20,113 nucleotides of DNA from Glomus cerebriforme (GCA_003550305.1 QKYT01000004.1:195749-215861); one strand, 5' to 3'. Numbered from the stretch's first letter, positions 1-9,189 are shown. Notes: generated by a model from the sequence alone, not told the origin. Program-made: numbers and translations.

Positions 1-54
1 TCTCATCCTGGTGGAGAGCATATTTATGCTTTGGCTAGTTCAATTCTAGCCTGA
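1..54 (+). CDS. Possible 3' end of an unidentified gene entering from the left edge
   Basis: Frame 1 is open from the first base to a TGA at 52-54 and reads SHPGGEHIYALASSILA. Its codons use more G and C than the AT-rich DNA that follows, which fits a coding end rather than intergenic sequence. HPGG recalls the cytochrome b5 haem motif, but nothing else of that fold is visible, so I do not assign a product. Only 17 residues are present and chance openness cannot be excluded. Confidence 0.3.
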   Translation, partial: SHPGGEHIYALASSILA

Positions 55-1587
55 GAAATCTGCAATTTTTTTTAACTTTTTCTCAATCATTTAACATCAT
101 TTTTTTTCTACCTTTCTTTATTAAACAAGAAGATTTATAAAATTAACATAAGAGTATATGTTGGAAGCTATCTTATAAGATTCATAAATAAACTAATCAG
201 AGATACAAAACCATATGGTTTATGTTTGGAATTAAGAAAAGTTTTTTACTTTTTTTATAACTTTACATGCAGATAACTGTGTTTACCTTCGATCTTCGAT
301 TCTTTGCTAAATATAAAAGACGGTCTATCACGCCACGTAAAGGATTATCAAAAATCCTAAAATAATTGTTGTCATGTCCTATAATTATTTAGAGAAAATA
401 TCAATTCACATTAGTAAAGGTCTCGCAAGAGAACTGATGACGGTCTAGCGAATATCATTTCCGTAATCTACGTAAGTTAAAGTCACGTGTTAATTACATT
501 TTGACGTCTGAAATTATATTTATGAATTCTTAACTGAGAATACCATATGTTTTTTTAGGAAATAGAATTATCCGCAAAAAAAAAAAAAAAAGGAATTCGT
601 TAATAAAAAAGAAAATAAAAAAAATACAATACATACATTGTTAAATGATTTATTGTGTTTGAAACAAATGAAAGGAGGTGAAAAAAAATACTTAAAGTGA
701 AATTTGTTGAAATCTAACATAAATTGAGCAGTATAGTACTGTATTATAATCAAAATTTTTATAAAAGGTAAATAAAAAAAATAAATTTGAAATAACTGTT
801 TAATCAGTATTGTCTTTAGGAAGAATTCTAAAATCCAGAATCTCGATGGCATTTTGTTAATAAATGACAGTCTACTGGACTTATTGAATTAAGGATTGTA
901 TATTATAATGATGTGGATATTATTCATTTGCGCAATTGATAAGGGAAGATATAAACTTTCATTTTACAATTTATAAGATTTAAAGATAATTTGGGGTTTT
1001 GGACTTTGAATGATTTGATTTTTGAATATTTTAAAAAGAATTACCTTGTAAGAAAAGTTGAAAGAAAAAGCCAAGAGTTGAATTGCGAACCTAGTTTAAT
1101 TTTGCTGAAATTATATTCTAAATCTTTGAGGATATTCTTTTTCTAAAATCTTTTTAAAATGTAATTATGAAACTAATGATACACTGAATTTTATGAATCA
1201 GCAATATATTAAAATGAGTATTATTTAAAATAATTTAAATGAACTCAAGCAAAAATAAATATAGTAAAAATATTTTAAAATAGAGAAAGAATTATTATTA
1301 TATATATTCTCGTAATTATTTGAAGTTATTAATTAGAGAAGGAAAGAAACAAATTTTGGAATCATAATCTATATAAAATTTACAAAATATTTATATTATT
1401 ATAAAGGGTGTCATTGTATATTATGTAATTTCGCGCAATTATTTACAGTACATTATTCTTCAAATTTATAAAAAATTACGATATATTTAATAAACTTTAA
1501 CCCATCTCTACGAGATTATCTCAGATAATATAACATGGCAAATCATTTTGCAAATCAGAAATTAAAAATTATTTTGTTATTTATGTT
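55..1587. other. Gene-poor AT-rich stretch
   Basis: I see no convincing gene here. Poly-A and poly-T tracts are frequent (for example 576-591). A less AT-rich island at about 270-510 carries GACGGTCTA twice, at 319-327 and 439-447, and a CACGTG at about 484-489. A 94-codon minus-strand frame at 568-852 is dominated by Phe, Ile and Leu from T-runs and looks like low complexity. No tRNA-like B box was seen. Confidence 0.5.
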
Positions 1588-1990
1588 ATAGAGGATGCAA
1601 AATTCCCTACAATTCTGTCTCAATGTCAGATAGATTTTGATGAAGCGCATTATAATATAGTTTGTATGAGTATAAGATATGGGTATGATGATAACCTTAT
1701 TCGATTTCTAGTAGAATGTTACTGAAGCACGTGATGTAGAGCTCCTTTATAAACAAAATTCTTAGAATAAATTGTTAAAGATAATAAAAATTGATTAAAG
1801 GAAAACAAATTAGTGACTATAGGAAAAAAAACAAGATTCAAACATTAGTTATTATGAAATTAGAATACAAGAAACTTTGAATATTAATCATACATTACAT
1901 CCAACAAAATTTGCAATTATAATAACTCGGATTAATCTTAGATGCAACAATTTTATTTTTGTAAGGCCAAAAATTTATTTTGAATCAACG
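1588..1990 (+). pseudogene. Decayed exon of an unidentified protein-coding gene
   Basis: After a splice-acceptor-like TTATAG the frame from about 1588 reads VIEDAKFPTILSQ, then continues through CQIDFDEAHYNIVCMSIRYG and YDDNLIRFLVECY to a TGA at about 1722. A +1 shift at that point restores protein-like sequence (TEARDVELLYKQNS) up to a TAG. A third open segment at about 1838-1985 includes SYYEIRIQETLNINHTLHPT. The residue mix is much more balanced than that of flanking random frames. Frame changes and stops suggest a gene relic, or several exons whose borders I cannot fix. I do not recognise the family; the NIVCMSIRYGYDDNLIRFL stretch could be helical-repeat-like, but that is a guess. Confidence 0.35.
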
Positions 1991-2302
1991 ATCCAATAAT
2001 TAATTAAGCGATGGTATTTGATGAAGCTTTGGAAGTGTAGTATTTTGAGATTCACATTATAATCTAGTCTAGTAAGCCGTATATTTTTTTAATTTCCTAT
2101 TTGCTGCGAAATGCATTCATAGAATATTCAAATGAACATTATCTTTGCAATTTCAGAATTTCCAAAATCTTCAATTTTATAACTGCAACAGTACACTTAT
2201 ATTTTTAATTAGAGAAATTAAAAAATGTTCGAATTAATTTTATTCTTTAAAAAATAAAATTTCTATAACAAAGAAATATTTTTATAAAATAAACTAATTT
2301 AC
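1991..2302. other. AT-rich stretch downstream of the first F-box gene
   Basis: No gene is seen. The part adjoining 2303 is the 3' flank of the minus-strand F-box gene. The remainder is AT-rich with only short open frames. Confidence 0.5.
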
Positions 2303-3474
2303 TTAGCCATATTTATGTGTAAATTTATTTTTGGAATTTTTTTCTTTCCTTGTATTGAATCTATAATAAAATTCACTTTTACTCTTTTGCTTTTGAATTT
2401 TATTTCTTTTTTTCTCATTAAAATTCTCATGATAATTATTTGTTAGTCTAACTCCTACATTAAAAGTAAATAATTCATTTTCAATCCTTTGAATATGAAA
2501 TTGAATTAATTGAGGTATATCATTAATAATATTATTAACTCTTCCATTAGCATTATTATTAACATTAACTCTTTCAATAAATTTAACTTTTTTATTCGTC
2601 TGAAGTGATATCACTGCTAATTTATTATATGTTCTATTTCGTACAAAATTGACAAAAAATCTGGACAGCTGAGATGGAGAAGGTGGTGGTGGGAATGAAA
2701 ATAAAAAATCATCATCACAAAAATAACAGTATGAATGATTAAAAAATCTAAAAACTAAATTGGGTTCACGTGATCTACGTTCCCGTTGTTCAACGTATTT
2801 CATTATAGAATCAAACATATGTTTTTTATTATCTAACCAATTTTTTTTTGATGTTTGTGTTAAACCATAATATTGAGAATACTCAAGTAATATTTGTTCT
2901 ATCCAATAACTTCTTGCACAAAGGATATATCCAGAATTGATGAATGGAAAAATATTAATGAATTCTCGTGGACAATAAATTCCGCTAATCAAGTTAGACC
3001 GACTAATTTTATTTTGTAAAAAAAAAAAAAAAAATATTTTGATTATTTTTTAAAATCAAAAAATATAAATAAATGTAAATATAGTTGTTAAAAAGGTTAT
3101 AAAATTTACCTTATGGTTTTATTCGAATAACAATCATTACAACATCTAACTGTAAATTCCCAATATATTTTACATCTTTTACTACGCTTACAAATTTGAC
3201 AACCTCGTTCTATCATTAATAATTCAACATATTTTTCTTCACTCATTCCTTCTGGTGGAGGCATATCCTCTTTTGGCATAAATCGTAAACGAGATTCCTT
3301 CCATATTTGTTGAGTAGCTAAAGAATTTGGAGCACGTAAATATCCATGAAATTTACGACACACTTGAGAAAGTGAGAGTAAATCAGCTGGTGGTAAAAAA
3401 GAGCAGATNTCAATAAAGAGTTCAGGAGGGATATTAATATATTGCAAGTGTACTGCGGGAATATATTTTTGCAT
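2303..3474 (-). CDS. F-box protein with cysteine-rich module (array copy A)
   Basis: Two exons, 3474-3110 and 3002-2303, with a phase-2 intron (donor GTAAAT, acceptor TTAG), give 354 residues. The ATG at 3474 is chosen because it aligns with the starts of copies B and C; the upstream TTG is not credible. The F-box spans about residues 10-60 (IPPELF, SFLPPADLLSLSQVCRKF). C92-x2-C95, C101, C111, C112-x2-C115 then C132 and C150 form a possible metal-binding cluster. A block with YWIEQI, YSQYYGL and WLDNKKHMFDSIMKY (about 154-195) precedes a variable middle with a PPPPSPS run, then a helix-like QLIQFHIQRIENEL and a lysine-rich tail ending KNSKNKFTHKYG. The family role is a substrate adaptor of SCF ubiquitin ligases through SKP1; the substrate is unknown. 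The N at 3409 makes one F-box codon GAN, so Asp or Glu. Confidence 0.85.
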
Positions 3475-3534
3475 TTTGTTTAAAAGGGTCAATTTTTTTT
3501 TTTTTGTTCATTACATGATATTTAAATGGGATCA

Positions 3535-3559
3535 ATGGGATCTTCAATGCACGATTACG
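3535..3559 (-). promoter_or_regulatory. Conserved promoter element of F-box copy A
   Basis: On the minus strand this reads TCGTGCATTGAAGATCCCAT and lies 61-85 nt upstream of the ATG at 3474. The same element occurs at nearly the same distance in front of copies B and C. A TATA-like ATTTAAATAT follows at about 3518-3528. GATCCCATT is repeated twice in a row here, unlike in the other copies. Confidence 0.6.
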
Positions 3560-3619
3560 TATTTGAACAATATTTACATAAAAGCAATAAACTCACCAAT
3601 CAGGAATTTTCTTATTAAT

Positions 3620-3656
3620 AATTGTACAACAATTGTACAGGGTGTACACTGTACAA
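3620..3656. repeat. Cluster of four TGTAC motifs upstream of copy A
   Basis: TGTAC occurs at 3623-3627, 3634-3638, 3643-3647 and 3650-3654, several times as the palindrome TGTACA or inside TTGTACAA. The cluster is about 150-180 nt upstream of copy A's ATG. It could be a binding-site cluster or a short tandem duplication; no function can be shown. Confidence 0.4.
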
Positions 3657-3659
3657 TAT

Positions 3660-4028
3660 GTTTTTATTTTTGAATAATGGATTGGTGTTATAAATCAATT
3701 AGTTTATAGAAATTTACATTTTGATTTAATAGTCATAATTATGAATTTAAAAATTATATTTTAGTATATTGATTACAAGACCCCAAAAATACTAATATAC
3801 TATAGTCTTTTTCTACTGGAATTATCTAAAAATGTTAAAACCAAAAATCTTGTTCGTATGATCAGGATGTAGTTTGACCTTGAATAAACAAAAGTTTAAT
3901 TATATTCTAATAATATTGGAGTTGTATAACATATTATATTAATTATAACTTTTATATGTAAAAATTTAAAAATTTTAACTTTATTAAAAAAAAATATTTA
4001 AATAAATGTTAAATTTATTTTATTCAAG
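3660..4028. other. Intergenic between F-box copies A and B
   Basis: No gene is seen. AATAAA-like polyadenylation signals for copy B lie on the minus strand at about 4014-4020, just past its stop. CTGGAATTATCTAAAAAT at about 3818-3835 recurs almost exactly at about 7771-7788, in the flank of the decayed copy, suggesting old shared flanking sequence. Confidence 0.45.
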
Positions 4029-5123
4029 TTAACCATATTTATGCACAAATTTATTCTTGGAATTTTTTCCTTTCTTTGTGTTAAATTTATTATAAAATTC
4101 ACTTTTACTCTTTTGCTTTTGAATTTTGATAAGATTATTATTTGTTAGTCTAACTCCTACATTAAAAATAGATTGATGTAATTCATTTTCAAGTCTTTTA
4201 ATATGAAATTGTATTAATTGAGATATATCATCGACTTTAGGCTTATTTTTCTTTAAGTTCCCAGATAAAGTTGAATAAGATCGTGGAAATTTAACTAATT
4301 GAAAAACATTAACATTTTTCCCCAAGTGCCTGGATAAAGGTGGATAAAGTAAAGAAGGTGGAATAGATGGAGGTGAATAAGGTCGTAAAAATGAAGAATG
4401 ATAATAATTTAAATGACGGCATGCATAACGAAAATAAAAGTAAGAAAAAAAATATATTTTTTCTTTTAATACGTCACGTTTCATGGAATATTCCATTAGA
4501 GAAACAAATATGTGTTTTTTATCATTTAACCAAGATTTTTTCATTTTTTTTGACAAGCTATAATATTGGGAATATGCATGATCTATTTGTTCTATCCAGT
4601 AATATCTTTTACAAGTACCATAACCGGCATTATAAGTATATGGCATAACATCAACGAATTCCAATGGACAGTTAATTAGATTCAATGTATACCAACTAAT
4701 TAAAAAAAAGATATGTTTTAATATTAATAATTATAAATATAAATACAGCTGCTATAAGTTTATAAAACTTTACCATGTGGCTTTATTTGAAAAGCATTGT
4801 TTACAACATCTAACTGCAAATACCCAATGAATTTTGCATTTTTTATTTCTCTTACAAATTTGACAACCTCGTTCCATCATTAATAATTCAACATATTTTT
4901 CTTCACTCATTCCTTCTGGTGGAGGCAAATCCTCGTTTGGAATAAATTGTAAACGAGATTCTTTCCATATTTGTTGAGTAGCTAAAGAATTTGGAGCACG
5001 TAAATATCCATGAAATTTACGACACACTTGAGAAAGTGAGAGTAAATCAGCTGGTGGTAAAAAAGAGCAGATATCAATAAAGAGTTCAGGAGGGATATTC
5101 GTATATTGCAAGTGTTCTGGCAT
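4029..5123 (-). CDS. F-box protein with cysteine-rich module (array copy B)
   Basis: Exons 5123-4774 and 4695-4029 are joined in phase 2 across a 78-nt intron (donor GTAAAG, acceptor TTAG), giving 338 residues. The start MPEHLQYTNIPPELF matches copies A and C from the HLQY onward. The F-box is at about residues 5-55. Cysteines are at 87, 90, 96, 106, 107 and 110, then C126 (NCPLEF) and C145. The block YWIEQIDHAYSQYYSL and WLNDKKHIFVSLMEY follows. The middle is rich in Tyr, Phe and Pro (PPSIPPSLLYPPLSRHLGKN) and differs in sequence and length from the other copies. The end is conserved: QLIQFHIKRLENELHQS, FNVGVRLTNN and KGKNSKNKFVHKYG. The expected role is an SCF ligase adaptor acting in cytosol or nucleus, with the partner unknown. 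No damage is visible. Confidence 0.87.
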
Positions 5124-5150
5124 TTTTGCTCGTATTAACTGACTTATTCT

Positions 5151-5198
5151 TATTTTATAAATACTGTATTTGAATGAGATCTTCAATGCACAATTCCG
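5151..5198 (-). promoter_or_regulatory. Conserved promoter element and TATA-like box of F-box copy B
   Basis: The element at 5171-5198 reads TTGTGCATTGAAGATCTCAT on the minus strand. It is followed directly by the TATA-like TATTTATAAAATA at 5163-5151, about 28-40 nt before the ATG at 5123. The invariant core across the three copies is CATTGAAGATC. Confidence 0.6.
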
Positions 5199-5520
5199 CC
5201 CAGTAAGTCTTGGCAATGTTTATGTGATACAAACATTTCATTTACATTTGAGAATATTTGGTGTGACGTTACTGGCATCGGTTTTACGTTTTTATATCAT
5301 AATAAATTATACAACATTAAATCAAATATTTCCCTTTTCCATAACAAAGGATATGTTAACATTTCTATTCTTGTTAGCAACATTGCCTATTGCAGAAGTG
5401 CACTCAATACTATATATGTGTTTTTCTATTGAAAGATTCTTTAATGTTAGTAATAATACACATTTACTAAAAATATTAGTAAATTCACAAAATTTAATAA
5501 ATTTTTTACATAATTATTAG
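5172..5520 (+). CDS. Questionable open frame divergent to copy B
   Basis: A frame of about 115 codons is open up to a TAG at 5518-5520, long for DNA this AT-rich. It has no ATG near its left end; the first in-frame ATG is at about 5352 (MLTFLFLLATLPIAEVHSIL). The protein would be hydrophobic, with one or two possible membrane segments. It overlaps the promoter of copy B on the opposite strand and lies upstream of the membrane gene at 5713. It could be an exon of that gene, a relic or chance; I do not recognise it. Confidence 0.25.
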
Positions 5521-5712
5521 CAATATTTTATTAAAACATTATAAAATTCTTTTTTTTGTTCTCTTTCTTTGAGTTTTGACTTGTTAGAATTTTTGGTATA
5601 ATTTTTACTAATAACTTTGATATTCATTTAAAAAAAAAAAAAAAAAATCAAAATTGTTCATAATCTTTTTTTTTTATTATCCTTTTTTTTTTAAAAAAAA
5701 AAAGCTTTAATA

Positions 5713-6213
5713 ATGATAAAACTCATTTTCATTGCAATTCTAATCCTTCTAATCCTTCTTGATTTTATAATATATTTGCTGCCTACTTATATATTAAGTT
5801 TAATTATAAGTTTTATTATAACATTAATTTGGTATTTTCATTTAATATATCAATTATATTCATTCATTTTTACGGCAAAAGAATATGATTTGAGAATGAG
5901 AATTTATTTGTTGTTATTTTCACCAATAATTATCATTTTATACCTACCATCCTTTGTAATATATTCCATTTGTCATGGAATATTTTTCTCATTAATCAAT
6001 CCATTCATAACAATCATACAAAGGCCTAGTTGTCCACTTTATTCACTTTCTTTAACAGCTGCAATAGTATATTTAATCTTTAAATATAGATGTGATTATT
6101 ATTCTACTGAAGAATATTTAATAGATTCTTTAGTAATGGAAAAAATCAAAGATGTCATAAATTTCATTAAAAATTGTTGGAATTTTAATTGTCAAATTTT
6201 TAGAAAATATTAA
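5713..6213 (+). CDS. Multi-pass membrane protein, N-terminal part (166 aa)
   Basis: The ATG at 5713 follows long T and A tracts and opens 166 codons to a TAA. Hydrophobic segments lie at about residues 3-25, 28-52, 66-95 and 109-122. They are separated by short polar loops such as TAKEYDLRMRIY (about 54-65) and IQRPSCPLYSLSLTAA (about 102-117). The C-terminal 45 residues are hydrophilic and Lys/Asn-rich. The ordered polar loops argue for a real gene rather than AT-rich noise. The Lys-Glu-Leu-Arg loop plus RP..PLYSL pattern resembles uncharacterised membrane proteins I associate with Glomeromycotina, from memory and unverified. No transporter or enzyme motif is visible. It runs opposite to the surrounding F-box array. 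The next frame, at 6161-6601, probably continues the same gene after a frameshift. Confidence 0.6.
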   Translation: MIKLIFIAILILLILLDFIIYLLPTYILSLIISFIITLIWYFHLIYQLYSFIFTAKEYDLRMRIYLLLFSPIIIILYLPSFVIYSICHGIFFSLINPFITIIQRPSCPLYSLSLTAAIVYLIFKYRCDYYSTEEYLIDSLVMEKIKDVINFIKNCWNFNCQIFRKY

Positions 6214-6601
6214 ATCAAAGTCATATTTGAACATATTTGTTATTATTTTAGATTTAATTATTATCTTTTCTATTTTTATTTTTATTATTATTCCTTATAT
6301 GACAATAAACGTTTTAATCCTAGCAATTATCGCATCATCAATTATGTTATTTAGATTGCTTAAAAGACATTATTATTTATTATTTTTAAATCCAATTATT
6401 TTAATATACTTATTTATTTATTCTACTTTATATTTATTTTATTGGGAGTTTCATATAATAATTAAAATATTCTACAAAATATTTGAACTTTATAAGAATA
6501 GTAGTAATGGATTTTATAATGTTATAGACCTATTTTTAGTAATTATTGTTTCACCATTACTAAAATTTGAAGGGTTTATATATATGTTTTTTTGGTATTA
6601 A
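6161..6601 (+). pseudogene. Second half of the membrane protein in a shifted frame
   Basis: This frame is open from 6161, overlaps the last 50 nt of the preceding gene in the +1 frame, and runs to a TAA at 6599-6601. It has no ATG until 6299 (MTINVLIL). It encodes hydrophobic segments around NIFVIILDLIIIFSIFIFII, then a second after MTINVL, a third around YYLLFLNPIILIYLFIY, and a last one near the C terminus. The YLLLFSPIIIILYLPSFVIY pattern of the first half recurs here as YLLFLNPIILIYLFIYSTLY, suggesting an internal repeat in one longer protein. A single frameshift between 6161 and 6213 would join them. It could also be a separate relic. Confidence 0.45.
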
Positions 6602-6836
6602 TATAAAATATGAACAAAAATTACATGAATTTTACAATCTATGTTAGGATTTATATTTGTAAACAAATAAGATGAAAATTGATATTATTTTTTAAGTTCT
6701 TACATATAGTTATACATTATTATATGTTTATTATTGTAAATTATTTTCTCTTACATCTTTGATTTCATGTATTTCACTAATATATTGCATTTAGTTTATT
6801 TAGAAATTATATTACTTATCAATATTTGTGATTAAA

Positions 6837-7334
6837 TTTATTTTTGTAACCTTTTCTTTTCATATTAAATTGTTCTTTTTCTTTTTATATTTGATAAAAT
6901 TATTACCATTATTACTTTTTTTTGCCTATAATTATTTTCATTATAAGTAGATCGATGTAATTCATTTTCAAGTCTTTGAATATGAAATTGAAGGAAATAA
7001 GGTAGAGGAAAAGAGGAAAGAGGTAAAGGAAATTGATAGAGATAAAATGAAAGATGTGAAAAAAGTATGAAAAATTTTCCACAAAATATTGAGAAAATGA
7101 AAAAAATAGGTTCACATAATTCACGTTGTTTAGCATAATTATTTAAAGAATTAAACATACATTCCTTATCTTTAACTAAAATGGTTTCTTTTTCATGATA
7201 AACCATAATATAATATTGAGAATATGCAAAAGTTATTTTATTTTAAGTTATAGAAAATTTCAAACTTAATGTATGGTATAACATTAGTAAATTCCGATGG
7301 ACAATTAATTTGAATCAATTTTAATATCTTGACT
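6837..7334 (-). pseudogene. Decayed F-box family exon 2 (array copy D)
   Basis: A splice acceptor AATTAG at 7340-7335 precedes LKLIQINCPSEFTNVIPY, matching the start of exon 2 in copies A-C. Later come AYSQYY, KECMFNSLNNYAKQRE, then LQFHIQRLENELHRSTYNE and NNFIKYKKKKN, in the family order. Several frame changes and stops interrupt it, the YWIEQI motif is lost, the proline-rich middle is shortened, and the KNSKNKF tail is garbled by a deletion. No recognisable exon 1 with the cysteine cluster lies upstream. This is a dead paralogue in the same orientation as A, B and C. Confidence 0.75.
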
Positions 7335-7976
7335 AATTTTTTCTAAAAAGTTGTTAAATAAGCTTTAATATTAATAATTTAAATAGACAAAAGAATGATA
7401 GTATTAATGATGTCAAATCGCATACAGTATGTTTTGAATAATTAAATAATGCTTTAAAGTCGAAATAAATAAGAATTCAGACAAAAAGTTTAATTTTCCT
7501 GAATCTATAATCTACTAATGATGGATTCTCTGCATTTGGTGATGTCACCTGTTATGATGTTTAGCAAACCTTAAAGTTTAATATCATTCGGGAATAAGAA
7601 TTTACTAATATGTATATATATGTTGTCCATAATTATTTCATGAACTCTAATTTCGTAATACTGTATATTCAATTGGATATGAATTATTGTGAGATTTAAG
7701 ACAATAGTAAAAATATTTTGTACATATTTCCGGTCAGTGTTTAACCAACAAACGTGATAAAATTCCATCTGGAATTATCTAAGAATACAAAGATATACAT
7801 AAACTCTTGCTCAAAATAAAGTTGTGTGAGGAGCTACTTAATATACAATAAGTAAGGCGTGACATTGTATGATATTGGAAAAAACAATATTTCATTTAAT
7901 TTATTGAAAACTTTAATAATATAAATACTGTATATTAATCTTTAATAAAAGAAATTTATTAAAAAGTTTATTTTAC
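7335..7976. other. Intergenic, possible F-box scrap of copy D
   Basis: No intact gene is seen. On the minus strand, about 7571-7633 reads IMDNIYIHISKFLFPNDIKL before a TAA, which loosely fits the I-x-FL-xP-x-D-L spacing of an F-box. It could be what remains of copy D's first exon after deletions, or chance. The rest is AT-rich flank. Confidence 0.3.
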
Positions 7977-9098
7977 CTAACCATATTTATAAGCAAATTT
8001 ATTTTTAGAATTTTTTCCTTTCATATTAAGTTTATTAAATCTATTATGAAATTCTCTTTTATTCTTTTTCTTTTTGGTCTTGATAAAATTATTTCCTTTT
8101 GGCTTATTAGAATTTTCATTATAATTATTTGCTAAACTAACTCCTACATTAAAAGTAGATTGTTGCAATTCATTTTCAAGTCTCTGAATATGAAGTTGGA
8201 TTAATTGAGGTATAGGTATATCTTCAGCTTTAGACTCATTTTGCTCCAAGAAAAAAGGTGGAGGAATTTCTAGTATTTTGGTTGATTGAAATGTATCATC
8301 AAAATCTTCCAAGTACTTGGATAAAGGTGGAGAAGGTGGAAAATGTCGATATAGAAATAGTTGAAAATGAAAGTCACAATGTGAACACAGAGAGAAATAC
8401 AATAAAAAAGACCAATCAGATTTTTTTTCTCGTAATACACGTTTTTTGGAATATTCCATTATAGAATCAAATACGTGTTTTTTATCATCTAACCAAAATT
8501 TTTTATTTTCTTTTGATAAGCCATAATATTGGGAATATGCATGATCTATTTGTTCTATCCAGTTATATTCACATGAGAAATCTGTATCTTTAGTGAATGG
8601 CATAACGTTAACGAATTCCAATGGACAGTTACTAGCTCGAATCAATTTATTCCGACTAAAAAAAAATATCATTTAATATCATTAATATCATTAAATATAA
8701 ATGTAAATACAGCTGCTATAAGTTTATAAAATTTACCATATGGTTTTATTTAAATGACAACTACTACAACATCTAATTGCAAATTCCCAATAAATTTTAC
8801 ATATTTTATTACGCTTACAAATTTGGCAACCTCGTTCCATCATTAATAATTCAACATATTTTTCTTCGCTCATCCCTTCTGGTGGAGGCAAATCCTCGTT
8901 TGGAATAAATTGTAAACGAGATTCTTTCCATATTTGTTGAGTTGCCAAAGAATTTGGAGCACATAAATATCCACGAAATTTACGACACACTTGAGTAAGT
9001 GTGAATAAATCAGCTGGTGGTAAAAAAGTGCAGATTTCAATAAAGAGTTCGGGAAGGATATTTATATATTGCAAATGTACTGCGGAATCCTCTTGCAT
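7977..9098 (-). CDS. F-box protein with cysteine-rich module (array copy C)
   Basis: Exons 9098-8737 and 8655-7977 join in phase 2 across an 81-nt intron (GTAAAT to TTAG), giving 346 residues. The ATG at 9098 starts MQEDSAVHLQYINILPELF. The F-box is at about residues 8-58, with more changes than between A and B (ICTFLPPADLFTLTQVCRKF). Cysteines are at 91, 94, 100, 110, 111 and 114, then C131 (NCPLEF) and C149. The block NWIEQIDHAYSQYYGL and WLDDKKHVFDSIMEY follows; the Tyr before Trp is Asn here. The middle carries PPSPPLSKYL and unique sequence, then QLIQLHIQRLENELQQS, FNVGVSLANNYNEN and a long Lys/Asn stretch ending KGKNSKNKFAYKYG. The family role is an SCF ubiquitin-ligase adaptor; the target is unknown. 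Confidence 0.87.
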
Positions 9099-9148
9099 AA
9101 TAATTATAATAATTAAGAGTTTAATGTATTTTGTCGATACTTGATCAA

Positions 9149-9189
9149 CTTATAAATGTTTTGAATGGGATCTTCAATGTACGATTATG
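9149..9189 (-). promoter_or_regulatory. Conserved promoter element and TATA-like box of F-box copy C
   Basis: The element at 9161-9189 reads TCGTACATTGAAGATCCCAT on the minus strand, 63-91 nt upstream of the ATG. A TATA-like CATTTATAAG follows at about 9158-9149. The arrangement is the same as in copy B. Confidence 0.6.

Noticed and set aside
270..510. Possible tRNA or small RNA gene in the less AT-rich island
   Set aside because: No B-box-like GGTTCGAATCC and no cloverleaf arms found on either strand.
568..852. 94-codon minus-strand frame
   Set aside because: Phe/Ile-rich low complexity generated by poly-A and poly-T tracts; no domain pattern.
3476..3673. 65-codon plus-strand frame upstream of copy A
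   Set aside because: Overlaps the promoter and TGTAC cluster of copy A; low complexity, no ATG at its left end, no family similarity visible.
4367..4648. 93-codon plus-strand frame
   Set aside because: Opposite-strand shadow of exon 2 of F-box copy B.
8258..8464. 68-codon plus-strand frame
   Set aside because: Opposite-strand shadow of exon 2 of copy C.
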